From positions 16,246 to 80,245 of the forward strand of contig JH720323.1 in assembly GCA_000231825.2 (NCBI GenBank): a stretch of 64,000 bases of DNA. Direction: 5' to 3'. The position numbers were made by a program, and so were the translations under genes. The DNA is from Tetrahymena elliotti 4EA. Taxonomy: Eukaryota > Ciliophora > Oligohymenophorea > Hymenostomatida > Tetrahymenidae. The notes below the pieces were generated by a model that worked only from the letters and a program-made list of their open reading frames with translations, searched no databases and was not told the DNA's origin. Below are positions 1 to 11,420 of the stretch, one piece after another. Numbering within the stretch: position 1 is the first letter of the stretch; each line of letters opens with the position of its first letter.

Positions 1-180
1 TTAATTTTTTCATGGAATTTATGTGAGCTATTATTATCTTATTGCTTTACAATATCCAATAAAATTCTTCTATCTAAGATTTAGCCTTTACAAGAAATTG
101 GCTATTATTTTATGCTAATAAGAAAGGGATCTGTATTATAATTTTTAAGTTTTATTGATAAAAAATAATTTTAGAAGCTA

Positions 181-1917
181 TCAGTAAAAATCTGAACTGT
201 TTTACATATTACTTAAAAGGAAATCAAGTAATTTTTCTTCTGAAATTTCTGGGAACTTAGGCAAAGAAATAACTCTGTTGTTTTTGCTTTTAGCAGAACT
301 TATGCTTATAAATTATAAAATACTTCTTGCTAGCATTTAGCCTTTATAAGGAATAGGCTTGCTTTACATGTAGAAATACAAAGTATTAGGTTTTATTTCT
401 TGAAGATAATTTATTATTTAAGCCTATTCAGATTCTTCTAATTCTTATTTGATGCAGTAAGAGAATTAAATCAAATTTTCTCCATACAGCTGCTATATTC
501 TGATACTAACCTGATTAATTTCTTTCATTTAATTTTCATTTATTTTTCCCTCTACAAGACTTTCAAGGTCTACATAATAAAATAAAATGTAAGACTAAGA
601 AGGCTTATATTGAACGATCTATGAAATAAATGTTTTCTCTTTGAGTTGTGTAAATGATGTTAAAATACTATTTATTTTTTAATATTTAATTTTTTACTCG
701 TAATTCATATATTTCTTTTGAACATCCATTAAAGGTAAGGTTAAATAATCATTTATAAATTCAAATAAATTTTAAAAATTTATTTCCAAATTAGATGGAA
801 AAATAACTTTTGTGTGATAATCTATCCTAAAAAATGCTATTTAAGGAAGCTTTGCTTTTGCAGGAATTCCAAGCATTTTTCTTTTTTCTGGATTTAAGTT
901 TCCCTCAACCCAAGTTATGTGTAACTTATGAACAAACTATTTAGCTAAGCTTTCTAAGATGCTAATAACTTTTTTTGATTTTGAAACATCTAAAATAGAA
1001 TCAACTACAGCAACTAATATTTACTTCTTTTTATCTTTTTAATAATATTCATAATTCTCTAGAGTGAACTCATCTACAAGCCTCAAGGATTTAGAAACAA
1101 TCTCTGCTTTTAAGTTTTTCATATCAACAATAATATCACTTAAATCTATAATGTCATAAATTCCAATACTCCTTTATATAATTATAGAGTTAAGCGATAC
1201 CCCTTCAAACCACTTATCTTAATATTAACTTTTTGCTGCTTTGACTTCATTTTATTTAGTAATAACGCAGAAATATAGTTCAGATCTACTTAATAAATCT
1301 TTAGAAACCTCTGTAAAATATTGTATTTCTTGTACCATTTCCTCTTCATCATAAAAGAGCCCTATAACTTTGACACTTTCTATAGGATTTTTATCAGAAT
1401 CATATTCTACAGTGTTGATATATTAGTCTAATTTTTAGAATGATGAAAATTTCTAAAGCGGATTGTATATTCTTTTCAAAAATCTGTTAATTCTATTTGT
1501 ATCTAGGAGCTCTTAATAAATGTGATGATTACCCCTTCCATCAAAATATATCAAAAAAGGGAATCTCTTTATTTGCTTAAACTGCTATTAAAAGTTCTTA
1601 TTTTGAGTAAGTTCAAGACGGGCTACTTTCACTTTAGAAAATTATCTGCTTATCCTTAAACTCTACTTTATTTGATCAAATAAAATTTCATGTTCGCAAC
1701 AACTTTTGCATGATTTAAGAGATGCAATTAATAAAATTTCTTAATTGTTTATGATGGAGGTATAATTATTATCTCCAAGATAAATATCTGCTACACTAAA
1801 GTAAGGAAAATCTTTTTAACAATTATCAATAAGAAACTCTGCTGGCAATTAAATTGCTTTAGTTGTTATTACAAATGCCAATAAAAATATAATGAAAGGA
1901 TAAGTAATTTAATTCAT
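181..1917 (-). CDS. Thioredoxin/PDI-like protein, probably secretory pathway
   Basis: One uninterrupted 578-residue frame (TAA/TAG read as Gln), stop TGA at 181-183. The start is the first ATG after an in-frame TGA and opens with a hydrophobic stretch (residues about 5-18, PFIIFLLAFVITT) that looks like a signal peptide. Residues about 40-160 form a thioredoxin-like fold with the redox motif C70-K-S-C73, followed directly by a third Cys (C74). Residues about 290-370 (VAVVDSILDVSKSKKVISIL and following) resemble a redox-inactive PDI b/b' domain. There is no second CxxC and no KDEL-type tail, so this is not a canonical two-active-site PDI. By family it would catalyse disulfide exchange in the ER lumen. 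The CKSC active site differs from the usual CGHC. The nearest neighbour on the right is divergent and lies 1.6 kb away. Confidence 0.8.
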
Positions 1918-3564
1918 TTTAACTGACAGATTAAATCAGATCTATTATTTTTGAAATATTAATTTATTGATGAACAAATATCTTAATGTTTTTATTTCCT
2001 AAAAATATATTTAATTCCTTCTTTCTTCAATATTACTGACATAAAAATTTTAATTCAATCCAAATAATTCTATTGCTGTTTTTTTTTTTAATTTTTAAAA
2101 AATACTTAAAAATTTTGATTTAAAAATTTATTTTTTTTGTTTATTTTGAGATATTAAATAAATATTTAACTAATGAAAGAAATTAGTTTTGTTAACCTTA
2201 CATTTCAAATAAATAAAAATTATAGAAATCTTCAAAGTTAGTGTTTGCTTATCTTTTTAGATTGTTTTATAATTTAATCCCAAATATTCAATTATTATTT
2301 TAGCCATTTCTAAAAACGAATTTACTTCATTATTATATTTTTTAAAGCTTCAAGCAAATTTCCTCCAAGATTCTTCAAATAGATTTTTTATAAGGGTAGT
2401 ACCAATAACATCTAACATTTATTTGTGATAACAATTGTTATTTAATTTTTTTCAATCAAGTAATTGTTAGAGGATGATTACAATTTACAAATTTTCAAAC
2501 TCATAAAAAAATTAGGTTAAGCTCAGCTGTTTTAATTAAAGATATAGTAACTAAAGTTTCTCAAGCATTTATCTATTATCGCTAAAACTATAATTAGCAT
2601 TACAAACTGATAGAGAGAAAAAACCAAAAATACTTGTTTTATCTTGGAAAATGTATTTTTATATAACAACAAATGTAAAAATTAGAAAGAAATAAAATTG
2701 GATTACATAAAATAAAATTAAAAAATTTAACCTACTTATTGAAATCCAAAATAAATTTTTATTAATTTAAAAATTGTTTATATAATGAGAAGTTGTGTTT
2801 CAATTAAGAAATAAATTAAAACTAGAAGATTAGTCAATTTACTTATAAAAATCACCTTTTGTTTGATAAAAAAATACTGTATTTTTCAGATAAAAATGGA
2901 ATGCAAATTGCCTTTTTAATAATGAAATCTAATATAAAAGAATAAAAGTAGAAATAGTTGTAAATTAAAAATGGAATTTATTTCAGCAACATTAATTATA
3001 AATCAAAGCAATTTAGCTTATTATTCTAATTCTTTTACTTATTTAAATATTGATAATAAATGATAAATAGCTAAATGAAGTGATGATATATGGAAAATAT
3101 ACACTCAAGAAAATTCAATCTTAATTAATCTTCTATTTATTTTTAGAAAAATTCAGAAAGTATATACAGAAAAGGTGATTTTTGAATGTTTTTGTTTGCT
3201 GATTTATTTATTTGTTTGCTTGTTTGCTTGCTTGCTTGATTGTTTGTTTGTTTGTTAAAGGTTTAAATGAATTGGGGAAATGAAAGTGATAATTAGTACT
3301 AATAAAAAGATTAACACTGCCTAAAAAGAAATCTTTAAATTATTTTTAGAAGGACAAAAAAGAATATAATAATTAAAAATTTAAAAAGCAAAAATAACTT
3401 GCAATTTTTTGAGAAAGATAAAAAATCAAAAAAGTAAAATCTTTCTGAGAGAGAAGCTTCGTTGATAATACAGCCTAGCCACAGTTCACAAAGGAATTAT
3501 AAATCGAAATAAACTAGTCCACAATCTAATCCAATCCTATAAATAAATTATACCAATCAAAAAA
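1918..3564. other. Intergenic, with possible decayed minus-strand gene at about 2190-2660
   Basis: AT-rich spacer between divergent genes. On the minus strand one frame from about 2660 down to 2190 gives a protein-like translation broken by two in-frame TGA codons (2393-2395 and near 2351). This looks like a decayed gene or exons whose introns I cannot place. A simple repeat lies at 3191-3256. Nothing else is recognisable. Confidence 0.4.
3191..3256. repeat. TTTG/CTTG tetranucleotide low-complexity repeat
   Basis: About 66 bp made of TTTG, CTTG, ATTT and ATTG units in the promoter-side spacer of the polyamine gene. Simple slippage repeat; no function inferred. Confidence 0.85.
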
Positions 3565-4982
3565 ATGAACAAAACTGCTAATGTTGACAATATCTAAAAT
3601 ATGGGTGCACATATTATGCTTGATTTCCACAACGTAGAAAAAACTGATTTGGGAGATGCTAAGAAAATCCAAGGAATTTTCGAATCAGCTCTCAAATTGA
3701 CTGACTGCAACGTTTGTGACAAAAGAGTTAAAATTTTCCCTGATGGATAAGTATCCCTTATTTTCTTATTGAGTGAATCTCACATGAGTTTCCATTCTTG
3801 GCCCTCTGAGAAATGTGCCACAGTCGATTTCTACAACTGTGGTTAAAACAGTCGCTTTAACTGCAAAACTGTAGAAGAATAGCTTTGTAATGCTTTCGGC
3901 TGGGAATGTTGTACCTCCAACATTATTATGAACCGTGGATCTGAAGCTAAGCTTATTACGAATGATTACTCTCATAAGACTGATATATTCAAGGGCTTAA
4001 GAGCAATCACTAGAGTTAGATCTAGATACCAAGACATCCGTGTCTACGACTCTAAGTACTTAGGAAGAGTTCTCGTTATCGATGGTTAAGTCTAAATGTG
4101 CAATGGTTTACCCGACAACTACTCTAATGACATGACTGAAACCATTTTGAATAAAGATACTGAGTACGAAAACATTTTAATCATCGGTGGTGGAGACCTC
4201 AAGATTGCTCATAAGCTCTACAACGATTACCCAAAGATTAAAAAGATAACTCTCTGCGAAATAGACCCTATCGTAATTCATTATTTTTCATTAATATTTT
4301 CTTCTTTTAGATAATATTTTTATATCTACAATTTGAACAATATTTGTTTATTTAAAATATGGGCAAAAATAGATGGATAAATGAATGATATCTTTCTATT
4401 ATTTAATTTAAATGCAAATCCAAAACATAAAAAAAAGTTAAGATTTATCTTAATTATAATTTTGATTGAGCCTCTCTTCATAAGTTTTTAAATTTTTAAC
4501 GCAAACTCCTGAATGTGAGATATTTGCTCAAGAATGAATAATAACTAATCAAATTTATAATATTTAATTAGGTTATGGAAATCACTGAATAATATTTCCC
4601 TGAATTATAACTTACTGAAGAAATGAAGTAAAAAATTGAGATAATTAATGTTGATGGAAGTGAATTCTTAAAGCAAAGCGGTGAATAGTAGTACGACGGT
4701 GTTGTTGTTGACTGCTCTGATGTATGTGGAGATGACTCTTTATCTTGCTCTCTCTTCACTAATGACTTCTACAAGAGACTTTTGGGTGCTTTGAAGCCTG
4801 GTGCTTCCTTCTCTTAAATGTTAACTATCGATGAAGTCAAGCCTCAATTTATTTCTATGATTGAAAACAGTGGCTTTGAATGCAACATCGATTTTGTTAT
4901 CACCCAAACTCCTGAATATGGAAGTTGTACCCCTATTGGTATTGTCACCCTCCCTAAATCTTAAAGAAGCCAAAGAAATTGA
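3565..4982 (+). CDS. Fused S-adenosylmethionine decarboxylase / spermidine synthase
   Basis: Exons 3565-4272 and 4572-4982, intron 4273-4571 (GTAATT...TTAG), 372 residues, stop TGA. The N-terminal half is a class 1b (bacterial/archaeal SpeD) AdoMet decarboxylase: motif LSESHMSFHSWP, predicted self-cleavage between E71 and S72 (S72 becomes the pyruvoyl group), H77 and C92. The S to H to C spacing (+5, +20) equals that of Thermotoga SpeD Ser63/His68/Cys83. The C-terminal half is an aminopropyltransferase (SpeE): N-terminal strand region RYQDIRVYDSKYLGRVLVID, AdoMet-binding GGGD 208-211, E232-I-D234, and catalytic-type D283-C-S-D286. One chain would thus both make decarboxylated AdoMet and transfer its aminopropyl group to putrescine. 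Oddities: the glycine-rich motif continues LK rather than GG, and the gatekeeper region is shortened, so the substrate is not certain. Eukaryotes normally use a different AdoMetDC (class 2), which suggests bacterial ancestry. Confidence 0.9.
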
Positions 4983-7034
4983 GTTCCCACGGATTTAACA
5001 TCTGTGAAACTCCTTATCTCATTTTACATCAAATAAAATTTGATGTTAAAGTTATCATCATCTTACAAGGTTATTAATTTAGTAGAAAAGAAATACTGCA
5101 AGAAAGCTAGCTAACTAGATAGAAAGATTATATAAAAAGCAGAAAAAAGCAAATAGAATTGAACAAATTTATGATATTAAGAGTAGAAAAGATAGCAAAT
5201 AATTTGTCTTTAAAAAGCAAAGATATTTGAAATAAAGTTATGTGCATAACAATATTAAAATTCAATGCAAATAAAGAAAGACAGAAATAGAAGTGTAAAA
5301 ATAAAAGAAAAAAATAAGTAATCTAAAAATAAATATCATAAAGAAAATTAGAATTTTTAAGCAGGCAGGCTTGCAATTTCCCTACTGAAGTAATCACCTA
5401 AACAAATCTATACAAATTAGATAATAAAAAATAATCTAAAAAATTTATATAAAAAATTATATCAATCAACACTATAATATATTTTAATAGTATTTTTATT
5501 ATCTTTTATATATAACTAGTTATCTTTATTAATCTATTATAATTTTATCTTTTATTCCTTATTCTTAAAATCTGTTAATTACATCATTCTCATAACTTTT
5601 ATTTAGATTAAAACAATTTTCGATTTAATTAAATGAAAATTGTCAACTCAAAAAATAAAAATAGGAACAGGTATATATAAATTTAGTTTTTGAAGAAAGG
5701 AAATTGGTATCTAGATCTATTTCAGAAATATATTAAAAGTCTAGACTTTTAAAAGAAAAAGCATTTGACTTAAAAGAAAATTCTTTTTATTAATTAGCCA
5801 TTAGCTTTATTTTACATATTCAGATTAAATTTAAATTGATAATTACTATAAAAATGTTAATTAGAAATAACAAAGAAAAATAGAAGAATTTATTTTGATT
5901 AAATAAGGTGAAACAAAATTATTTACAAATTGTGGAGTTAAAAGTAATTTTTTATATTTTCTTAATATTTCTTTTTATTATTTATTTCTATTATTCCTTC
6001 ATTTAAAATAACTTTTTCTAGTTTTTAATATATCATTTATCATCCTTAATTCTTAATAAATTATTTTGGGCTGTACTTATACTTTGTTTGTATTTTGAAA
6101 TAATTAATCAGAATATATTTTATTATAGTAACACTCTTGCTTAACATCTTTTTAATTAGTTGTGAACTAAATTTAAAATATGTATTGAATAACTAAATGA
6201 TTGAATATATTTATGAGAATCAATTAGCTGATAGGATTATGAGCCCATCAAAAATAGTTCTGATGAAACTAATATTTCTTATATTAAATTTGACTTTTCT
6301 TGAAAAGCAAAAGTGATCTATGAATTTGTTTGAAAATAAAAATATTACTCAAATTGTACAAATTAATTGAGCCTAAAATACTCTAAACAGATTTCTTGAT
6401 AACTGAAATAGCATAGTTAATTAATAATCTCTGTCAAAAATATTTTAAAAATTATTGTTCAAAAATTATTTTTAGTTTTTTTCTCATAATTTTGGTAAAT
6501 TATAAAAATCCACAAATTATTAAATTAATACAATGAATCTGTTTCATATTCCATTTGCAATCTTAATTAAAAGAAGAAGAAAAAAAATTATAATTTATAT
6601 TCATTAGGGTAAAAAAATTTTTATTTAATTAGTCTTATGAAAAAATCATAAAAAAATAAATAATCAAAAATATTCATTTGAGTCATGTTTCCATGTTTCC
6701 GAATTAAAGCACAAAATAAATTAAATATTATCTGTTTTGTAACCACAATTTATTAATTTTTTTGAGTTTAGCTAACAAAAATGAATCACAAAAATATTAT
6801 GTCTCTTTTCAAAAGAAAAAGAATTATAAAAAGAAAGCATTAATTTACTTTATAAAATATGAAGACATTAATAATTCATAGAATAAAACAAAAATAAATT
6901 TAATATGTACAAAAGAATAGTCATTCATTATAATGATAGAAAAATTTTATTTTTTAATTTAATTATTTATTTATTGATAATTTATTTATTTCTAACAACC
7001 AACTTCAATTTTTTATTCAAAACTTTTTTATCTC
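4983..7034. other. Gene-free spacer between convergent genes
   Basis: Two kilobases between the 3' ends of the polyamine fusion (+) and the Kelch gene (-), which is long for convergent genes. A purine-rich frame without ATG is open at about 5040-5388 (+) and ends in residues KQAGLQFP, the histone H2A signature, before TGA. This could be a relic or chance. The rest is AT-rich with no recognisable signal. Confidence 0.5.
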
Positions 7035-10000
7035 TCATTCATAAAAAACTTTTTTTAATTTGTTAGAAGAGGTTAAGTTTTATCCAGGTCTGTAAGGACT
7101 TTTGGAAGAAGTTAATTTTCTTTAGCTATTATCTGATATATATGATTGGTTTTGATTTAAATTTATAGTTGATGATACCATGTTAGCTGAATTAGATGAA
7201 TTGTAGTAGTCTATTTCATCAGAACCTATTTATTTCCATATTTAGGAATTAAAAGCCAATATTCTCTTCTTTCCAAAGTAGCAATGATCAGGAGATTTAT
7301 CCATTATAATATTCTACAAACTAAAGACTACTCCTCCAAGAGCAATTGGGTTTTACCAAAAAGTACCTGCTCTTGGTAAAGGTTTTAGCAAAATGACATC
7401 ACATTCTTCACTATACATTCTTACTAAAAATACATTTTAAAGTTTATTATTGTGATTAGATCCACCCAATAAAATAATTTCATCTTTGTTTACTTAGCAA
7501 GATCCACAAAAGCTTGGTAATTTCATAGTAATTTGATTAGGAATAATATTAAAAGGTATAATTTTCCATTCATTTAATTAAATATCGTATCTCTCAATGA
7601 CATTACTTAAAGTAAATATATCTGCGTTTCCACCAAATTTAAACAAAAATCTATTTGAAAATGAGCTAAGAGAACAGCCACTGCACTTTTAATTCAAACT
7701 ACTTATCTATTCCCATCTTCCTATTTCTACATCATATCTAAATTTTATTCGGATATAAAAAATAATTAAATTATATCCAAAAATTATTTTTGTAAGGATT
7801 TGAAAATTATTTATGTTTACCTTTCACATTTATCAAGGCAAGTATTATCTTGATTAGTGGAACCTCCACAAACGTATATATATCCTTCACAAAAAGCAAT
7901 ACCATGATTTGATCTGGGATAATACATGGCACTAACAGGCTCAAGAGTTGCTTGTCTATAATTTAACTTGTAACATGTATTTAGGACATAACTCTTTTGA
8001 TTCACATCCACACCTCCTGTTATATAAGTTTCTCCATATGGTGTCATAATACTTCTATGATACATTGGGATCTTAAATTGAATATTTAAAACTTATTGCT
8101 AGAATTATTATGTTTATGGGTCTTTGCTAAGGGTTTCTAGGTCTAAATAATGAAATATTTTAGAATTATCTTGGAAAAAGTGCAAAAATTTTCTTGAGTT
8201 TTAAGGAGAAAAGTAGTCAGCTTATTCTAGTATTACTTAGGGATAGCTCATAAATTAACTGTTTTCTATGTTCTGTGATTATGCAATTCTTTCATCTCCT
8301 TATTATGAAACAGAAGGTCTTTGACTTGGAGGGTTTGAAAAGTTATAATTTATATATTTTTCTTCTTTAATTTTACATAAAATTAATTTTAAATAAAAAA
8401 ATCCTGAGAAATAAATTTTACAGGAAATATTTGAGATAAAATTTCTTTGAGGATCTTATTGGTTTCTTTAAAAGTCTTGCTGACCTCTTATAATATGATT
8501 GTTTTTACCTAAAGAGTTTATTTAATTTTAATTGTTAATTGATTATTGCTAAATTTCTCTGTCTGTCTATTATCCAAATGTATTCACTTCATTGAATGTG
8601 TACATCTTTTTAGATTATCCTTCATACTAAATGTTACTTGATATGGATCTAGAGCCTCTAAGCCCTACTTATTCTTAATTCCTAATGCTGTTTCTATTTG
8701 GACTTGAATCTCTACTTAAATTCATACTTGGCTAATTTGGAGAAATATAAGGTGATTTAGACTAGATTTGTTCTTCTCTAAAATTTGCATTTTATAGCTT
8801 TTATTAAGATTGCTATCTTTAGTTCTTAGAGAGATGCATAAATTAATCTAAGCCAATACTGTTGCTATTATTATTTATTTTCTACATTTAAGTGTTATTA
8901 ATAGCTTACTGTATACTTTTTTATAATTGCTATGATTGAGGCGGTCTTTGAGATAAACTATTTTTTGGTTTATTCAGATCAATCAATGATTCTATATTAG
9001 TTATAGATTATCTATTAACATTTTCATTATTTTATTAGTAATTATTTCCTAACAAAAGAGATTATGAATTTAATTTTTGATGAGATGCAATATTATTTCT
9101 TTACTATTGATGACTTACAATATTTGACAGTACTGTTTAATTGTGCTTTTTTAAAGGTGATTCAAATTTTGTCTAAAAAACATCTGTTTTACTTATTTCT
9201 AAAGTTTTGCTCAATACTCCCTCTAGGCTGTGAGGTTTTAAAAATATTAATTTCTATAATTCCATATTTAAAGTGAAGACCTTTGATTCATCAAAGTCTA
9301 CTTCAAAAAGCTCAGATACACTCTTTTCTACAACATCATTAATTTCTTATTATATTTATTCATAATTGTGGTCATACTCTCCTGATAATATCTATTTTAT
9401 TTTAATTTTAGATTAAATTATAATTTCTTAATTCCTTTTAAAATTTTAATCCTTTTTAAAATTTTAGTAATTTTTTACTTGAATAATTGCTTTGATAAAA
9501 TCTTCAGAACCTAACAGATCTTCCATTTTAGCAATATCTTGAATGATTGCCAATAATTTTAAATCTAAATTTTTCTATTTTTCTACTGTTATACTTTGCT
9601 TTGAATGAACTATTTTCTGAGATACATGCTCTTACATATCTTTGAAGTACTACTCAACAACAAAAAGAACTTTTTCTTTTGCTTTCTATATTTTCTCAAG
9701 TGATTGCTAAAGCAGATTATCTCTTGTAGAATCTCCAATTTGACCTAGAACTTGAATTTCTTAGTTGAAAAGATTTGTTTACTCTTTCAATATTTCTATA
9801 CACTAATCTCTTTTATTGAAAATTGTGTCAATATTGGAAGAAGTTCCTTCATTATTGTGAAGTTATGTATGAACTCTTATACATTCAGCACATAGAGGCT
9901 CTAAACAACCTTCTGCAGTGCACATATTAGATATATCAAAATCTTAATGTGCAGGGCAAGGGACTTTATGATTCTTTTTCTTCTAGCCTTGAGATAAAGC

Positions 10001-10231
10001 TGATTTACTTGGAGAGAGAGCATTTAATTGCTTATGAGTAAGTGGAGATATATCTCTAATTTAAGTAAAAGGTGTAGATTAAATTGATTGCGCTGATTAT
10101 GTGAGCTAGGTTGCTTTTGCACTTTAAAAAATTAATGAATTATTTGCTTAAGGTTGAACTGGTCTCATTTCTGGAGATGGAACAGCTGTATCACCTATTT
10201 TCTATATACTTTAAACCTAATTCATCTTCAT
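7035..10231 (-). CDS. B-box zinc finger / coiled-coil / Kelch repeat protein
   Basis: Exons (minus) 10231-7821 and 7737-7035, intron 7738-7820 (GTAAAC...TTAG). The model gives 1037 residues and ends at TGA. Residues about 90-125 form a B-box zinc finger: C92-P-A-H95, then further Cys pairs (CTAEGC, CAEC) and a closing HxxxH. Residues about 140-380 are Lys/Glu/Gln-rich and likely coiled coil. A Ser/Asn/Gln-rich linker follows, then Kelch blades from about residue 690 to 950 (for example YITGGVD, YVCGGST, ILLGGSN). The order B-box, coiled coil, beta-propeller recalls TRIM-NHL-type proteins, but no RING finger is present, so E3 ligase activity is not implied. It is more likely a scaffold. A 57-nt in-frame segment at 8365-8421 starts GT, ends AG and encodes an odd hydrophobic patch; it may be a further intron (protein then 1018 residues). 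Confidence 0.85.
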
Positions 10232-11420
10232 TTTAAAATTCTTAAAATTCTATGAAATATTCCTTTTATAATTTAAGTTTCTTTCTTTACAATTTAATAA
10301 CTTTAAAATTTTGATAATTCAATTCGCTTGAAAATCTGTTGATATGATTGATTTTAATACACTAGTTTTTGATTATAACTTAGATTTTCATTCAACCCCT
10401 AAAGTTTTAACGAATATATTTATTTAGTCTTAATCTAATTTATGGTTGGAAGTTTTCTTCTAAATATTTCTATTAGTTAAATTATTTTAAAAGAAATATT
10501 TTCAAAAGTAAAATTATTTACAAAAATCAAACTGTAGAATATGAGGTATCCATTTTCAATTTAAAAATTAATTTAATTATCAAACTAAAATCAAAAATTC
10601 CTCAATACAAAAATAATAACATCAAATATTCTTTTTATTGAAATAATTTTCTTTTTATGAAATTATCTTTTTTTGAATTAATAAATACTCTGTTTTTAAA
10701 AAAAAATATTAATGCATTTTTATATAAGTAAGCTGCTCTTTCTTTACACTACTCACTTACACCTACTACCTATATCATTTTTTACACGAAAAATTTAATG
10801 TATTTTATTTACACCAACTGGATTTTTCTTTCATAAAATTTTGTAGAGATTTAATAAATTATGTGCTGAAAGATATCTCTGATCTGTCTTTTATACACCA
10901 CTAATATTGGTAAATAAAACTATTTCTTATATCTTTTAATAGTAAGCAAGTTATAATATCTTAATTATTTAAAATAATCTTATTAACTAATTTCATATCA
11001 CATAAAAATAATCAATCTAAAAAATTTAGAATTTTTTGATAAAAGGGTGGGTAGAACATAATAGATGGGTATTAGATTTTTTTTTTGAGTGGAAATTATT
11101 AATTAATTAGCTAATATATTTATTAGTTACAAATGTTTTTTTTTCATAAAAGAAACAGCTATACTACTTTTAATACATAAAGTAGCTAATTAAAAAAATG
11201 TAATTAAAGCTTTGTAAATAAATGATAAATGATAATAGATATTATAGAATAGTAGAAAAAAATATAACCAACATTTTTCACATGTATAAAATAAAAATTT
11301 AAAATCTAATTTGATAAAAAATAAAATGATCTTTAACTAAAACAAATAACGTAATATATATTTTTTTCAACAAAAAAATAATTGTTAGATAAAAAATATC
11401 TTTTATATATTTAAATAATT
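10232..11420. other. Intergenic, nothing recognised
   Basis: AT-rich spacer between two minus-strand genes (promoter side of the Kelch gene, 3' side of the MBOAT gene). A slightly more GC-rich patch at 10730-10800 has no readable gene structure. Confidence 0.6.

Noticed and set aside
2351..2395. In-frame TGA as selenocysteine or tryptophan
   Set aside because: No SECIS-like structure could be seen and all supported genes in the window end at TGA; decay is the simpler reading.
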